Positions 55,786 to 64,000 of a DNA stretch of 64,000 nucleotides are shown here, piece after piece; the stretch's first letter is position 1; every line of letters starts with the position of its first letter. This DNA is from Halorientalis persicus. GTDB lineage: Archaea; Halobacteriota; Halobacteria; Halobacteriales; Haloarculaceae. The notes below the pieces were generated by a model. That model saw nothing but the letters and a program-made list of their open reading frames with translations, did no database searches and was not told the origin of the DNA. The position numbers were made by a program, and so were the translations under genes. The DNA lies in assembly GCF_900110215.1 (NCBI RefSeq), contig NZ_FOCX01000004.1, positions 124,001 to 188,000 of the forward strand, read 5' to 3'.

Positions 55786-56730
55786 ATGACTCGACTCAGT
55801 CGCGCCGTCGTCGTCGTGGCACTCCTCGTCGCACTCGCGACCGCCGGGAGTGCGCTGGCGGCGACGCCGCCCGAGCACAACGCGACCGCTCCGGGCACGG
55901 CCGTCGCCGGTGCCATCGACACACAGCGTGCCGAACTCGACGGCGACCTCGCCGCCGCCGACCTCCGGGACCGACTGGCCGCCGCCGAGACGCCGGCGGC
56001 GAGAGCCCGCGTCGCGGCCGCCGCGCTCGACGACGCGGAGTCACGGCTCACCACGCTCGAAGCCCGCACGGACTCGTTGCGCGCCGCCCGTGAGCGAGGG
56101 ACGCTCGATGCCGACGCCTACGCGGCCCGGATCGGACCGGTCGCGGCGCGTGCCCGGGCGGTAGACAGACGCGTCCAGCGGGTCCGGACGGCGACAGTAT
56201 CGCTGAACGCCGCCGTCCGCCGCGAGGCCACCGTCACCGGTGACCGGATCGACGCGGTGCAGTCCCGGGCCGCGGACGTGATCGCCGCCGACCCCGGCGG
56301 GACCGCCGGCCTCGGCGCGGGCTTCTATCGTCGCCTCGCGACAACGGTCGCGGCGTACAACGCCAGCGCCGGCAGTTACGACCTCGGCGTCCTCGGGGCA
56401 CACGTCGACGGCGAACGCGTCACGCTCCGGATCGACCGGACCGACGGTGGCACCGGCGTCGTCTCGTTCCGGACGACCGAGGACGGTCGGATCCGGGACC
56501 TCCGGGCCGGGGCACACCCGGACACGACGCTGGTCGTCACGGTCGACGAACCGACGGCCAGACGCGTTCTGACGGCCGAGCAGTCCGACGCGGCGCTCAG
56601 GCAGGCGTTCGCGGCCGGGAAGATCACGGTCCGGGGCGTCGGCCCCCTCGCCGCGATCAAGTGGGCCGTCGTCGACCTCGCGCTCGGTGCCGCCCGGCTG
56701 GTCGTCGGCCTCCTCACCTGGCTCCTATGA
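55786..56730 (+). CDS. Exported helical protein with C-terminal membrane region
   Basis: A 314-residue protein. It has a signal peptide (VVVVALLVALATAGSALAAT), a long helical, coiled-coil-like part (residues ~40-160), and then a region resembling an SCP2-like fold (VVTVDEPTARRVLTAEQSD, FAAGKITVRGVGPLAAIKWAVVDLAL). It ends in a hydrophobic segment (ARLVVGLLTWLL). The ATG at 55786 gives a proper signal peptide. Its stop overlaps the ATG of the next gene, so the pair is coupled. It is close to haloarchaeal DUF7096-type proteins from memory; function unknown. Confidence 0.68.
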   Translation: MTRLSRAVVVVALLVALATAGSALAATPPEHNATAPGTAVAGAIDTQRAELDGDLAAADLRDRLAAAETPAARARVAAAALDDAESRLTTLEARTDSLRAARERGTLDADAYAARIGPVAARARAVDRRVQRVRTATVSLNAAVRREATVTGDRIDAVQSRAADVIAADPGGTAGLGAGFYRRLATTVAAYNASAGSYDLGVLGAHVDGERVTLRIDRTDGGTGVVSFRTTEDGRIRDLRAGAHPDTTLVVTVDEPTARRVLTAEQSDAALRQAFAAGKITVRGVGPLAAIKWAVVDLALGAARLVVGLLTWLL

Positions 56731-57227
56731 CACCCACGACACACCTCCGCCGGCTGGGTGCCCTGCTCGACAGGCTGCCGGCCGCCGAACGCATCGCCGT
56801 CGCTGGAATCGCCTTCCAGACTGTCCTCGCGGTCGGGCTGTTCGCTGTGGGATACGCCGACGGCGACCGGATCGGGGCACTCGTCGCCGCGGTCCTCCTC
56901 GCCGTCGCGGTCCTCGCGGGGGTGGCCACACTCCCGGCTGTTCTCCTGTGGCGGCTGGACCGCGCTCCGCGACTCGCGGCCGCATTCGCCGCCCTCGTCG
57001 GCCTCGCTACCCTGCTGTTCAACGAGGCCCACGTCACTGTCTGGCCCGTCTCGTTCGCGCTCGTCCTCGCCGCCGGCCGCGCGTGGGCCGGGGTCAACCT
57101 CGACGCGACCGACCTGCTCGCGCTCGACCCCGACCGATTCGAGCGAGTCCAGCCGCCGGCACGTGACACCGGTGGGGGAGACGGGGCCGCCGCTGGCGAC
57201 ACCGAGCACGACACGGAAACAGACTAG
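56727..57227 (+). CDS. Small membrane protein, conserved hypothetical
   Basis: A 166-residue protein with four predicted helices (IAVAGIAFQTVLAVGLFAVG, IGALVAAVLLAVAVLAGVATL, LAAAFAALVGLATLLF, VWPVSFALVLAAGRAWAGV) and a charged C-terminal tail. It is translationally coupled to the exported protein upstream (ATGA overlap), implying a shared envelope function. It is convergent with alaS, 12 bp apart. Not recognised. Confidence 0.65.
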   Translation: MTPTTHLRRLGALLDRLPAAERIAVAGIAFQTVLAVGLFAVGYADGDRIGALVAAVLLAVAVLAGVATLPAVLLWRLDRAPRLAAAFAALVGLATLLFNEAHVTVWPVSFALVLAAGRAWAGVNLDATDLLALDPDRFERVQPPARDTGGGDGAAAGDTEHDTETD

Positions 57228-57239
57228 TCGGCCTCTCGC

Positions 57240-60011
57240 TCAGGCGCTCAGGACCTGTTCGAGTACGTCCGGGGCGTCGTCCAGCGCGTCGTCCAGCGCG
57301 TCGCCGTCGGGGCCGCCGCCCTGGGCGAAGTCCGGCGGGCCGCCGCCGCCACCGCCGACTTTGCTCGCGAGTTCGCCGACGACCTCGCCGGCGTCGATCC
57401 CGGCGTCGTCGGGCACCGCCACGACGAACTGCGCACCGTCTTGCCCGCTCCCGATGACGGCGATCTTCCCCTCCTCGACGAGGGCGTTCGCGGTCGCCCG
57501 GAGTTCGTCCATGTCGGCGTCGAGCCGCTGGATCACCGCGGGCGTCCCGCCCACGTCGACTTCCTCGCCGTCGTCGCCGGCCGCCCGGACTTCCGCCAGT
57601 TCCTCTTTGAGCTGTTCGATGGTCTTGCCCCGCTCTTTCCACTCCGTGAAGAACCGTTCGGCGGTCTCGGGCACGTCCTGTGGACTCACGTCGAGGGTGT
57701 CCGCGGCGTCGTAGAGGGCGTCCTCGGTCGCCTGGGTCGCCTCGACAGCGGCGTCACCGGCGGCGAACGTGAGTCGTTCCACGCCGTCCTGGATGCGTTC
57801 GGTGTTGAGGAGCTTGATCGCACCCACGTCGCCGGTGCGGGCGACGTGTGTCCCACCGCAGGCCTGGACGTCCTCGTCGACGTGGATCAGCCGGATCTGC
57901 TCGCCGGCCGGAATCCCGCCCTGGTAGAGGTCGAAGCCGTGTTCGGCTTCGGCCTCGTGGCGGTCGGGCCACTCCTGACTGACCGACGTGTTGTCCATCA
58001 CGACCTCGTTGGCGAGGCGTTCGATCTCCTTGACCTGCTCGCGCGTGATCGGCTCGTAGTGGCGCACGTCCAGCCGGGCGCTGTCGGTGTGTTTCTGCGC
58101 CCCGGCCTGTCGGATGTGATCGCCCAGCACTTTTCGGGCGGCGTGGCCGACGATGTGGGTCGCCGTATGGTGGCGCATGAGCCGCCGTCGCCGGTCGGCG
58201 TCGATCCCCCCGCGGACGAACTCACCTTTGCCCGGGTCCTCGTCGACCCGGTGGAGGACGACGCCGTCGACGATCTGTACGTCCTCGACCTCGGCGGTCA
58301 CGTCGTCGGTCGTGATCGTCCCGTGGTCGGCGGGCTGGCCCCCACCTTCGGGGTAGAACATCGTCTGATCCAGCACCACGTCGTAGCCGTCGTCCTCGCG
58401 CTCGAACACGTCGAGCACCATCGCCTCGAACTCCATGCGCTCCTGGTCCTCGTAGTAGAGGCGGTCGGTCTCGGGCAGGTCGGCCAGGCGCTCGCCGTGG
58501 GTCGACGCCTCGCTCTCGGCCTCGACGGTCTCGGCGTCGTGACGGTTCGCGACCAGCGAGTAGAAGTCGTCCGGGACCGCGACGTCGACGCCCCGCTCGG
58601 CGGCGATCTCCTCGACCATGTCCGGCTGGATGCCGTGGCTGTCGTACAGCTCGATCAGTTCCTCGGTCGGGATCGGCTCGCCCGAGGCGGCGTACTCCTC
58701 GGCCAGCTGGCGGACCTTCCGGCCGCCCCGGTCGAGCGTCTCGCGGTACTTCTCGACCTCGGTGCGGACGATGTCGCGGATCGTGTCGCGGTTGCGGTAG
58801 TCGAGCCGTTCGGCCTGCATATCGACGAGCTCGTCCAGCGGCGCGTCCACGCCGACGTTGTCACAGAGGCGCTTGGTCCGTCGGAGGACCATCCGCGCGA
58901 GATAGCCGGTCCCGACGTTGGAGGGCACGATGCCGTCGCCCAGCATATACGCCAGGGTTCGGGCGTGATCGGAGATGGCGTAGATATCTTCGAGGGGTGC
59001 CATCAGGTCCCGGAGTTCGTCGGCCGAGACGCCGACCTCTGCGGCGATGTCGGCGCGTGCGGCCTCCACGTCGTCCACGTCGTCGATGTCCAGCCCCCCG
59101 GCGAGGCGCGCGGCGTCGTGGACGATGGACTCCTCTTCGCTCGTCAGCTCGACCCCGGCGTTGTCCTTCAGGAAGGCGATCATGTCGGGGTAGATCGCCT
59201 CGTAGACGGTCGGCGTACCCTGGCTCATCCAGGTCCAGCGCTCGATGCCGTAGCCGGTGTCGATGACCCGCCGATCCATCCGGGAGTAGCGGTTGCCGTC
59301 CTTGAGCTCGTACTCGCCCTCGGGGTCCTGCTCGAAGCACATGAACACGAGCGTGGCGAGTTCCAGCCCGCGGTAGATGACCTCGAAGGCCGGGCCGGCG
59401 TTGCCGCCGCCGACCCACGGGTCTTCGATGAACGTCAACTCGCCCATGTCCGCACCCAGTGACTCGAAGAAGTCGACGCAGTACTCGACACACTGGTCCT
59501 TCCAGTAGACTTCGCCCTCGTAGGCGTAATCGGAATCCTCGGCGGCGTTGAACGCGTGGTGACCGCCCATCTCGAAGGCCATGGTGTGGCGGCCGGTCTT
59601 GCCCACGTTGTCGATGTCCTGCATCCGGATGCAGGGCTGGGAGACCACGAGGGGATTGGCCGGCGGTGGCGACTGCCCCGAGGTGACGTGGGGCTGGAAG
59701 TCGTAGATCGACGCCTGCGTCAGGAGCACGTCGTCACGCCAGCGGTTCGCGGCGACGGGGTAGGGATCGACCCGCTCGTGATCGTGGTCCTCGAAAAAGG
59801 AGAGAAACGTCTCGCGCATCTCCGACAGTGACAGCTCGTCGTCGAACCCCGGATTGTCGATGAAACTGTACTCCGCACACGGGGGCTCGCCACAGGTTGC
59901 CCGACTCCCGTCGAGCGTCCAGAAGTGGTCCCCACAGGCCGAACACTCCAGCCGGTGAAACCCCTTATCCTCGAAGTACTGGAGTTTGTACTCCTCCTCG
60001 AGCTCACTCAT
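57240..60011 (-). CDS. alaS: Alanyl-tRNA synthetase (archaeal type)
   Basis: A 923-residue AlaRS. It has an archaeal N-terminal zinc-binding extension ([23 protein letters not shown]), a class II aminoacylation core ([51 protein letters not shown]), and the editing domain [17 protein letters not shown] plus [10 protein letters not shown] with the HxxxH and CxxxH zinc ligands. A C-terminal C-Ala domain is glycine-rich ([20 protein letters not shown]). It charges tRNA-Ala and clears mischarged Ser or Gly. The ATG at 60011 is supported by a TTTTACCG stretch about 30 bp upstream. Confidence 0.97.
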   Translation of the reverse strand: MSELEEEYKLQYFEDKGFHRLECSACGDHFWTLDGSRATCGEPPCAEYSFIDNPGFDDELSLSEMRETFLSFFEDHDHERVDPYPVAANRWRDDVLLTQASIYDFQPHVTSGQSPPPANPLVVSQPCIRMQDIDNVGKTGRHTMAFEMGGHHAFNAAEDSDYAYEGEVYWKDQCVEYCVDFFESLGADMGELTFIEDPWVGGGNAGPAFEVIYRGLELATLVFMCFEQDPEGEYELKDGNRYSRMDRRVIDTGYGIERWTWMSQGTPTVYEAIYPDMIAFLKDNAGVELTSEEESIVHDAARLAGGLDIDDVDDVEAARADIAAEVGVSADELRDLMAPLEDIYAISDHARTLAYMLGDGIVPSNVGTGYLARMVLRRTKRLCDNVGVDAPLDELVDMQAERLDYRNRDTIRDIVRTEVEKYRETLDRGGRKVRQLAEEYAASGEPIPTEELIELYDSHGIQPDMVEEIAAERGVDVAVPDDFYSLVANRHDAETVEAESEASTHGERLADLPETDRLYYEDQERMEFEAMVLDVFEREDDGYDVVLDQTMFYPEGGGQPADHGTITTDDVTAEVEDVQIVDGVVLHRVDEDPGKGEFVRGGIDADRRRRLMRHHTATHIVGHAARKVLGDHIRQAGAQKHTDSARLDVRHYEPITREQVKEIERLANEVVMDNTSVSQEWPDRHEAEAEHGFDLYQGGIPAGEQIRLIHVDEDVQACGGTHVARTGDVGAIKLLNTERIQDGVERLTFAAGDAAVEATQATEDALYDAADTLDVSPQDVPETAERFFTEWKERGKTIEQLKEELAEVRAAGDDGEEVDVGGTPAVIQRLDADMDELRATANALVEEGKIAVIGSGQDGAQFVVAVPDDAGIDAGEVVGELASKVGGGGGGPPDFAQGGGPDGDALDDALDDAPDVLEQVLSA

Positions 60012-60159
60012 TCGTTGCTCTAATGTGGCCAACCGGGCGGTAAAACAGTTCCGAACAGCCGGCGAGATTCGCCGCCGTCTGGACGTTTCGAGATCCAGCG
60101 CCGCCCCGATCACGGGGGGCCGCCGCGTTCTTTTTGCCCCTCGCCGGTCTGTAATCGGC

Positions 60160-60672
60160 ATGGCCGACACCGCACTCAGCACGGCGTCACGGCTCCCCGA
60201 ACGCCGCCCGATCGCCACGCTCGTCCTCGCGATCCTCGCGTCCGAACTGGTCGGCAGCCTCGGCAACCTCCTCTCCCTGTCCGGCGTCACGACGTGGTAC
60301 CCCACGCTGACGACACCGGCGTTCAACCCGCCGGGCTGGGTGTTCGGCCCTGTCTGGATCACCCTGTTCGCCCTGATGGGCACAGCCGCGTGGCTCGTCT
60401 GGCGGGGCGGTCTCGACGACCGGTCGGTCAGGCTCGCGCTCGCGCTCTTCGGGATCCAGTTCGCGTGCAACGTCGCGTGGTCCGGCGCCTTCTTCGGCCT
60501 GCGCTCGCCGTTGCTCGGGCTGGTCGTCATCGTCGCGCTGTGGCTCGCCATCGTCGCGACGATCCGGGCCTTCGCCCGCGTGGACCGACGGGCGGCGCTG
60601 TTGCTGGTTCCCTATCTGCTGTGGGTGAGTTTCGCGGCAGTGTTGAACTACGAACTCTGGCGGCTCAACTAG
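60160..60672 (+). CDS. tspO: TspO/MBR family membrane protein
   Basis: A 170-residue five-helix protein: [39 protein letters not shown] when read in pieces carries the TspO signature (P-x-F-x-P-P, then FGPVWxxL). Aromatic residues [21 protein letters not shown] and [19 protein letters not shown] follow as in the family. TspO binds porphyrins and affects tetrapyrrole and oxidative responses. The ATG at 60160 is chosen because it opens with a hydrophilic N-terminus. Its 3' end overlaps the convergent rfcS gene by 4 bp. Confidence 0.93.
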   Translation: MADTALSTASRLPERRPIATLVLAILASELVGSLGNLLSLSGVTTWYPTLTTPAFNPPGWVFGPVWITLFALMGTAAWLVWRGGLDDRSVRLALALFGIQFACNVAWSGAFFGLRSPLLGLVVIVALWLAIVATIRAFARVDRRAALLLVPYLLWVSFAAVLNYELWRLN

Positions 60673-61646
60673 TCGTCCAGCGCGAGCGAGGCCAGTAGCG
60701 CCTCCAGCTGGATGCGCTCGTTGGCGCCCTCGGTGATCCGGTAGTCGGCCTCGCCGATGCGGTCAAGCAGGGTGACGGCGGCCTCGTCGTCCAGATCGAA
60801 CTCCCAGACCGAACGGTGCAGTTGATCGATCACGTCACCGCCGGCGATCCCCTCGTTTGTGAGCAGGTCGTCGAGCGTCGACCGGGCGGCGAGGAAGTCG
60901 CCGTCCAGCGCCTGCGTGACCATCTCGTGGATCTCCTCCGGGCGTGCGGTCGAAGTGATGGCGTAGACGCCCTCCTCGTCGACCACGTCGCCGGTGACCG
61001 CGGCGGCCTGGAGGCCGTTGATCGCCCGGCGCATATCCCCGTCGGCGGCGTAGATCAGCGCCTCGACCCCGTCGTCGGTCACCTCGATGTCCTCCTCCTC
61101 GGCGATGATCCGGATCTGCTCCGCGACGGCCTCGTCCGAGAGCGGGTTGAACCGGAAGACGGCACAGCGGGACTGGATCGGGTCGATGATCTGGCTGGAG
61201 TAGTTACACGAGAGGATGAAGCGGACGTTGTTCGAGAACTCCTCCATCGTCCGGCGGAGTGCTGATTGCGCATCTGCCGTGAGGGAGTCTGCCTCATCAA
61301 GGAATATAATGCGGTAATTCGCCCCGCCGAAGGAGGACCGGGCGAAGCTCTTGATCCGTTCCCGGACCACGTCGATCCCGCGCTGGTCGGAGGCGTTGAG
61401 TTCGAGGAAGTGTTCCTGCCAGTTCTCCCCGTACAGATCCCGGGCGATGGCGAGTGCCGCGGTGCTCTTCCCGATTCCGGCCTCTCCCGAGAACATGAGG
61501 TGGGGCAGGTCGTCCCTGCTGACGTAACTTTCGAGGCGTTCGACGATGGTCTCCTGTCCGACGATCTCGTCGAGCGTCTGCGGGCGGTACTTCTCGATCC
61601 AGATCTCGTCCCGCCCGGCCCGCGACTCGGTGTCGGCCTCGCTCAT
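60669..61646 (-). CDS. rfcS: Replication factor C small subunit
   Basis: A 325-residue clamp-loader AAA+ subunit: [19 protein letters not shown], Walker [16 protein letters not shown], Walker [24 protein letters not shown] (read in pieces), and sensor-1 [17 protein letters not shown] with the SRC arginine finger. With RfcL it loads the PCNA clamp on DNA. The ATG at 61646 matches a TATA-like box 25-32 bp upstream. No intein is present, but the Walker B codons (about 61258-61320) are markedly AT-richer and use rare codons (ATA, CTT, CAA, TCA) unlike the rest of the gene. Confidence 0.97.
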   Translation of the reverse strand: MSEADTESRAGRDEIWIEKYRPQTLDEIVGQETIVERLESYVSRDDLPHLMFSGEAGIGKSTAALAIARDLYGENWQEHFLELNASDQRGIDVVRERIKSFARSSFGGANYRIIFLDEADSLTADAQSALRRTMEEFSNNVRFILSCNYSSQIIDPIQSRCAVFRFNPLSDEAVAEQIRIIAEEEDIEVTDDGVEALIYAADGDMRRAINGLQAAAVTGDVVDEEGVYAITSTARPEEIHEMVTQALDGDFLAARSTLDDLLTNEGIAGGDVIDQLHRSVWEFDLDDEAAVTLLDRIGEADYRITEGANERIQLEALLASLALDD

Positions 61647-61670
61647 AGTCCGGGCAACGAGTGGGCTCGT

Positions 61671-61678
61671 CATAAACT
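61671..61678 (-). promoter_or_regulatory. TATA-like box of rfcS
   Basis: Minus-strand AGTTTATG lies 25-32 bp before the ATG at 61646, supporting that start and a leaderless mRNA. Confidence 0.65.
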
Positions 61679-61757
61679 GCCCGGGACCGGTCTGCTCGGA
61701 CCGTCCCACCCCGGGTAGGCCCTCAGTAACTACTGCCCTCCGGGCCCGCCCGCCGGT

Positions 61758-61859
61758 ATGGACCGCGAAACGGATTTCCGCCTCGTCACCGCCATCGGGT
61801 TCGGGCTGTCGGTCTGGGTGCTGGCCAGTGCCCTCCGGAACCGACGGACCCGGCGGTGA
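61758..61859 (+). CDS. Very small membrane protein
   Basis: A 33-residue ORF ([19 protein letters not shown]...) with one hydrophobic helix ([18 protein letters not shown]) and a basic end (RNRRTRR), the layout of a genuine tiny membrane protein. It sits 37 bp before the SAMP-like gene on the same strand. Composition and positive-inside pattern support it, but conservation could not be checked. Confidence 0.45.
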   Translation: MDRETDFRLVTAIGFGLSVWVLASALRNRRTRR

Positions 61860-61896
61860 GCGACACGCTCAAATCCGGTCGCCCGCTCGTTCGCAC

Positions 61897-62103
61897 ATGG
61901 TCACGGTCGAAGTCGTCGGCGAGGAGACCCGCGAGATCGACCCCGAGACACTCGGGTCCGATCCGACCTACGCGGACCTGGTGCGGGCCGTCGACTACAG
62001 CCCCCACGAGGTGTCCGTGCTGGTCGACGACCAGCCGGTTCCCGAGGATCGGGCGGTCGACGCCGACCACGTCCGTATCCTGCGACTGATCAAGGGCGGG
62101 TAG
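61897..62103 (+). CDS. Ubiquitin-like small archaeal modifier protein (SAMP2-like)
   Basis: A 68-residue beta-grasp protein ending in Gly-Gly (RILRLIKGG). The start VTVEVVGEETREIDPE and the YADLVRAVDYSPHEVSVLVDD core match SAMP2/Urm1-type modifiers, which are adenylated by an E1-like enzyme (UbaA) and act in protein conjugation and tRNA thiolation. The C-terminal diglycine is intact and needs no processing. The E1 gene is not in this window. Confidence 0.88.
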   Translation: MVTVEVVGEETREIDPETLGSDPTYADLVRAVDYSPHEVSVLVDDQPVPEDRAVDADHVRILRLIKGG

Positions 62104-62163
62104 CACCGGCGAGGCGCGCCCGCTCCCACGCGCTCTTTACTCGCGGGCGGAAAGATCGACCCG

Positions 62164-62529
62164 ATGGAGATACGCGAGGCGACGGTCGAGGACCTCCCGG
62201 CCGTGATGACGGTCTTCGACGGAGCCATGCTGGCGACCGACGTCGACGCCGTCAGGGAAGCCATCGACCGGGGTGACCTGCTGGTGGCCGCGACCGAGGG
62301 CCGCGTGCTCGGGGCCTGTCTGCTGGCCGGCGAGGAGATCGATGCAGTCGCGGTCCGGCGCGCGCGCCGCGATCAGGGCATCGGGGCGGCGCTGGTCGAG
62401 GCCGCCGCCGACCGCCGGGGCCGGCTCGTCGCCGAGTTCGACCCGCGGGTGCGGCCGTTCTGGGCGTCGCTCGGGTTCGAGATCGAACCCGCGGACGAAC
62501 CGGAGCGGTATCGGGGTGTCCGCGAGTGA
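62164..62529 (+). CDS. GNAT-family acetyltransferase
   Basis: A 121-residue compact GNAT protein: MEIREATVEDLPAVMTVFDG (first strand and helix), LLVAATEGRVLGACLLAGEEIDAVAVRR, and the acetyl-CoA-binding RRARRDQGIGAALVEAAADR (R/Q-x-x-G-x-G/A type). The final FWASLGFEIEP is typical of the fold. The substrate is unknown. It is convergent with, and one base from, the GAF-HTH regulator. Confidence 0.88.
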   Translation: MEIREATVEDLPAVMTVFDGAMLATDVDAVREAIDRGDLLVAATEGRVLGACLLAGEEIDAVAVRRARRDQGIGAALVEAAADRRGRLVAEFDPRVRPFWASLGFEIEPADEPERYRGVRE

Positions 62530-62530
62530 G

Positions 62531-63403
62531 TCAGTCCTCCAGCGGACGGACGCGTCTGCGGACCCGCTCGATGGCGTCGTCCGGCCGATAGTCGAGTTCC
62601 CCTGTCGGCGCGTCGTAGGTGACGACGCCCGCGTCCGCCAGCTTCGGGACGTGTGAGTGGACGAGCGCGATTTCGAGCCGTCCGGGCGACTGTCCGTGCA
62701 CGCCGCCCGTGTTCGCGAGGTGGGCGGCGGCCTCCTCGACGGTGATCGGCCCGTCCGCCGTTGCGAGGTACGAAAGCAGGTCCCGACGAGTCCGGTTGGC
62801 TAGCAGGTCCAACGCCGTGTCGACGACCGACGGCTCGACGCCCTCGCGGAACGACGCGAGCCGGTCCCCGAGCGGCTCCGCCGGCTCACGACCCGTTCGG
62901 TGGGCCAGTTCGTAGCTCGCCCACCGCGCGAGCAACTCGACGAACGCGACGGGCGTCTCGCCGAACGGTTCGTCGCGAGGGGTGTCGTCGGCGAAACAGA
63001 GTGTCCCCCGTGGTTGCCCCGCGAACTCGACCGTCGAGCCGACGTACGTCTCCAGCTCGAACCGTCGGTAGGCTGGATCGTCGTCCCACCCTTCCGCCCT
63101 GGCGTCGGCGACGGTGAGGGTCCCCGAGTCCGACGCGATCGTCTTCCGACAGTACGACTCGGAGAGCGGAGCCGTCTCAGCTTCCCGGAGGTTCCCCGCC
63201 ATGCCCCACGTGAGTGCGATCTCCTGTCTGTCGGCCTCGACGTCGATGTTCGTCAGAAAGCCACACGGCACGTCGAGGTGGTCACTCTCGGTCGCCAGCG
63301 CCGCCTCCAGCCGCTGTTCGAACGGTTGGTTCGGATCGAACACGATCTCCGCGAGGTCGAACAGCTGATCGAGGTGCTGCGCTGCCCGGGGTTGGGCCGC
63401 CAT
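62531..63403 (-). CDS. GAF-domain protein with C-terminal HTH (DUF7344-like)
   Basis: A 290-residue cytoplasmic regulator. Residues ~10-175 are a GAF-like sensor domain (LFDLAEIVFDPNQPFEQRLEAAL; SESYCRKTIASDSGTLTVAD; FAGQPRGTLCFADDTPRDEPF). Residues ~205-285 are a winged-HTH of the haloarchaeal DUF7344 type (DLLANRTRRDLLSYLATADG, VEEAAAHLANTGG, LVHSHVPKLADAGVVTYD). Cys in SESYCRKT and CFADD might bind a ligand or metal. It likely responds to light, redox or a small molecule. The target genes are unknown. Confidence 0.85.
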   Translation of the reverse strand: MAAQPRAAQHLDQLFDLAEIVFDPNQPFEQRLEAALATESDHLDVPCGFLTNIDVEADRQEIALTWGMAGNLREAETAPLSESYCRKTIASDSGTLTVADARAEGWDDDPAYRRFELETYVGSTVEFAGQPRGTLCFADDTPRDEPFGETPVAFVELLARWASYELAHRTGREPAEPLGDRLASFREGVEPSVVDTALDLLANRTRRDLLSYLATADGPITVEEAAAHLANTGGVHGQSPGRLEIALVHSHVPKLADAGVVTYDAPTGELDYRPDDAIERVRRRVRPLED

Positions 63404-63499
63404 AGCGGGTAGTATTCCCCAGTCGTTTCCTTAGCTCTTTGGGGGAAAATCGCCTCTAGAGGCCTCTTAATCCCGGTATTTCCGGTTCCGATACCTGAC

Positions 63500-64000
63500 T
63501 CAGACGAGAGGTTCGACGAGGTCACGGCCGGCCGACAGAAGCGCCGCGACCCGCGCGTCGCTGGTGGCCTCCGCGTACACCCGGAGTTTGGGTTCGGTAC
63601 CGCTGGGGCGGACCAGCAGCCAGGCCCCGTCCGCCAGGAAGATCTTGAACCCGTCCACGTCGTTGACGCGCTCGACGGCTGTGCCGGCGATCTCCTCGGG
63701 CAGTGCCCCGTCCAGATCCGCGATAACCTCGGCTTTGCGCTCGTCGGGACAGTCGACGCTGACACGGTCCTGGTGGACTTCACCGTGGTCGGCCTCCAGT
63801 GCGGAGACGCGCGCGTCGAGCGGGCGCTCGACGGCCGCGGCCGCGGTCAGGAGGGCGAGCGTGACGCCGTCCTTGTTCCGGAGGTGGCCCCGGACCCCGA
63901 AGCCGCCGCTCTCTTCGCCGCCCATCAGGGCGTCGGTCTCTTGCATCGCCTCGGCGACGTGTTTGAATCCGACCGGCGTCTCGGCGACGGTCTCGCCGTG
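63500..64000 (-). CDS. Phosphohexomutase (phosphoglucomutase/phosphomannomutase), 3' part only
   Basis: The frame runs out of the window at 64000, so only the C-terminal ~166 residues are seen. Present are the sugar-binding loop MGGEESGGFGVRGHLRNKDG, the PMM domain 3/4 boundary, and the C-terminal phosphate-binding motif RPSGTEPKLRVYAEA. The metal loop and active-site serine are outside. It would interconvert hexose 1- and 6-phosphates for glycan or nucleotide-sugar synthesis. Subtype (PGM, PMM or GlmM) cannot be decided here. Confidence 0.93.
   Translation of the reverse strand, partial: HGETVAETPVGFKHVAEAMQETDALMGGEESGGFGVRGHLRNKDGVTLALLTAAAAVERPLDARVSALEADHGEVHQDRVSVDCPDERKAEVIADLDGALPEEIAGTAVERVNDVDGFKIFLADGAWLLVRPSGTEPKLRVYAEATSDARVAALLSAGRDLVEPLV

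Noticed and set aside
57441-59462. Long plus-strand open frame inside alaS
   Set aside because: Antisense to a complete alanyl-tRNA synthetase with all motifs. The translation has no recognisable domain and no promoter.
60669-61646. An intein within rfcS
   Set aside because: The protein is contiguous through Walker A, Walker B and the SRC motif at normal length; only the codon patch is unusual.

Overview
The window is about 64 kb of a haloarchaeal (class Halobacteria) chromosome. It is very GC-rich, the predicted proteins are strongly acidic, and many genes have a TATA-like box about 25-30 bp before the start codon, as expected for leaderless transcripts. Several small proteins belong to families I know only from haloarchaea (DUF5786, DUF5789, DUF6757 types), and the information-processing genes are archaeal (MCM, TFB, RfcS, archaeal AlaRS, SAMP-like ubiquitin fold). 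A Haloarculaceae-like organism would fit, but I cannot fix the genus. No rRNA, CRISPR array, intact insertion sequence or replication origin was seen, and no gene-free stretch exceeds 300 bases.

Layout. 1-5314: end of a receiver/PAS protein, small conserved proteins, then an SDR and an ACAD10/11-type acyl-CoA dehydrogenase divergent from an APH-like kinase and a ComB-like phosphatase, together suggesting 4-hydroxyacyl-CoA degradation. 5415-6483: tRNA-His followed by a zinc-finger HNH nuclease. 6484-9099: an envelope operon of LolA-like lipoprotein, SppA protease and DUF4350-like protein. 9279-11305: a hypothetical, a CinA-like protein and GTP cyclohydrolase III. 11442-18916: a probable biosynthetic cluster (methyltransferase, glycosyltransferase, PTPS-like enzyme, zinc-less MDR dehydrogenase, a Gfo/Idh/MocA-aldo/keto reductase fusion, CDP-alcohol phosphatidyltransferase, membrane hydrolase). 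Three of its genes sit between exact 27-bp inverted repeats. 18966-27568: cupin, Ski2-like helicase, a modular acidic protein, a NadB/FrdA-type flavoprotein and an SLC13 permease.

27634-29002 is a small lower-GC accessory patch: tRNA-Pro, a small haloarchaeal protein, a tandem PD-(D/E)XK protein and a VapC remnant. 30713-39168 is an eight-gene co-directional run headed by intein-containing MCM. It includes a coiled-coil protein, a MinD-like ATPase and a PD-(D/E)XK nuclease candidate, and it ends against a convergent TFB gene. 40220-51596 holds housekeeping and conserved hypothetical genes. 51707-57227 encodes a secreted metalloprotease, a membrane-tethered HTH regulator and two envelope proteins. 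57240-64000 carries alaS, tspO, rfcS, a SAMP-like modifier, a GNAT enzyme, a GAF-HTH regulator and the 3' part of a phosphohexomutase gene.

The best candidates for undescribed systems are the PTPS/glycosyl/phosphatidyl-transferase cluster (11.4-18.3 kb) and the MCM-headed operon of unknown proteins (34.7-39.2 kb). Intein traces also stand out: the MCM intein is unusually rich in HTH modules, the MCM exteins carry atypical codon patches beside it, and RfcS has a similar patch at Walker B with no intein.
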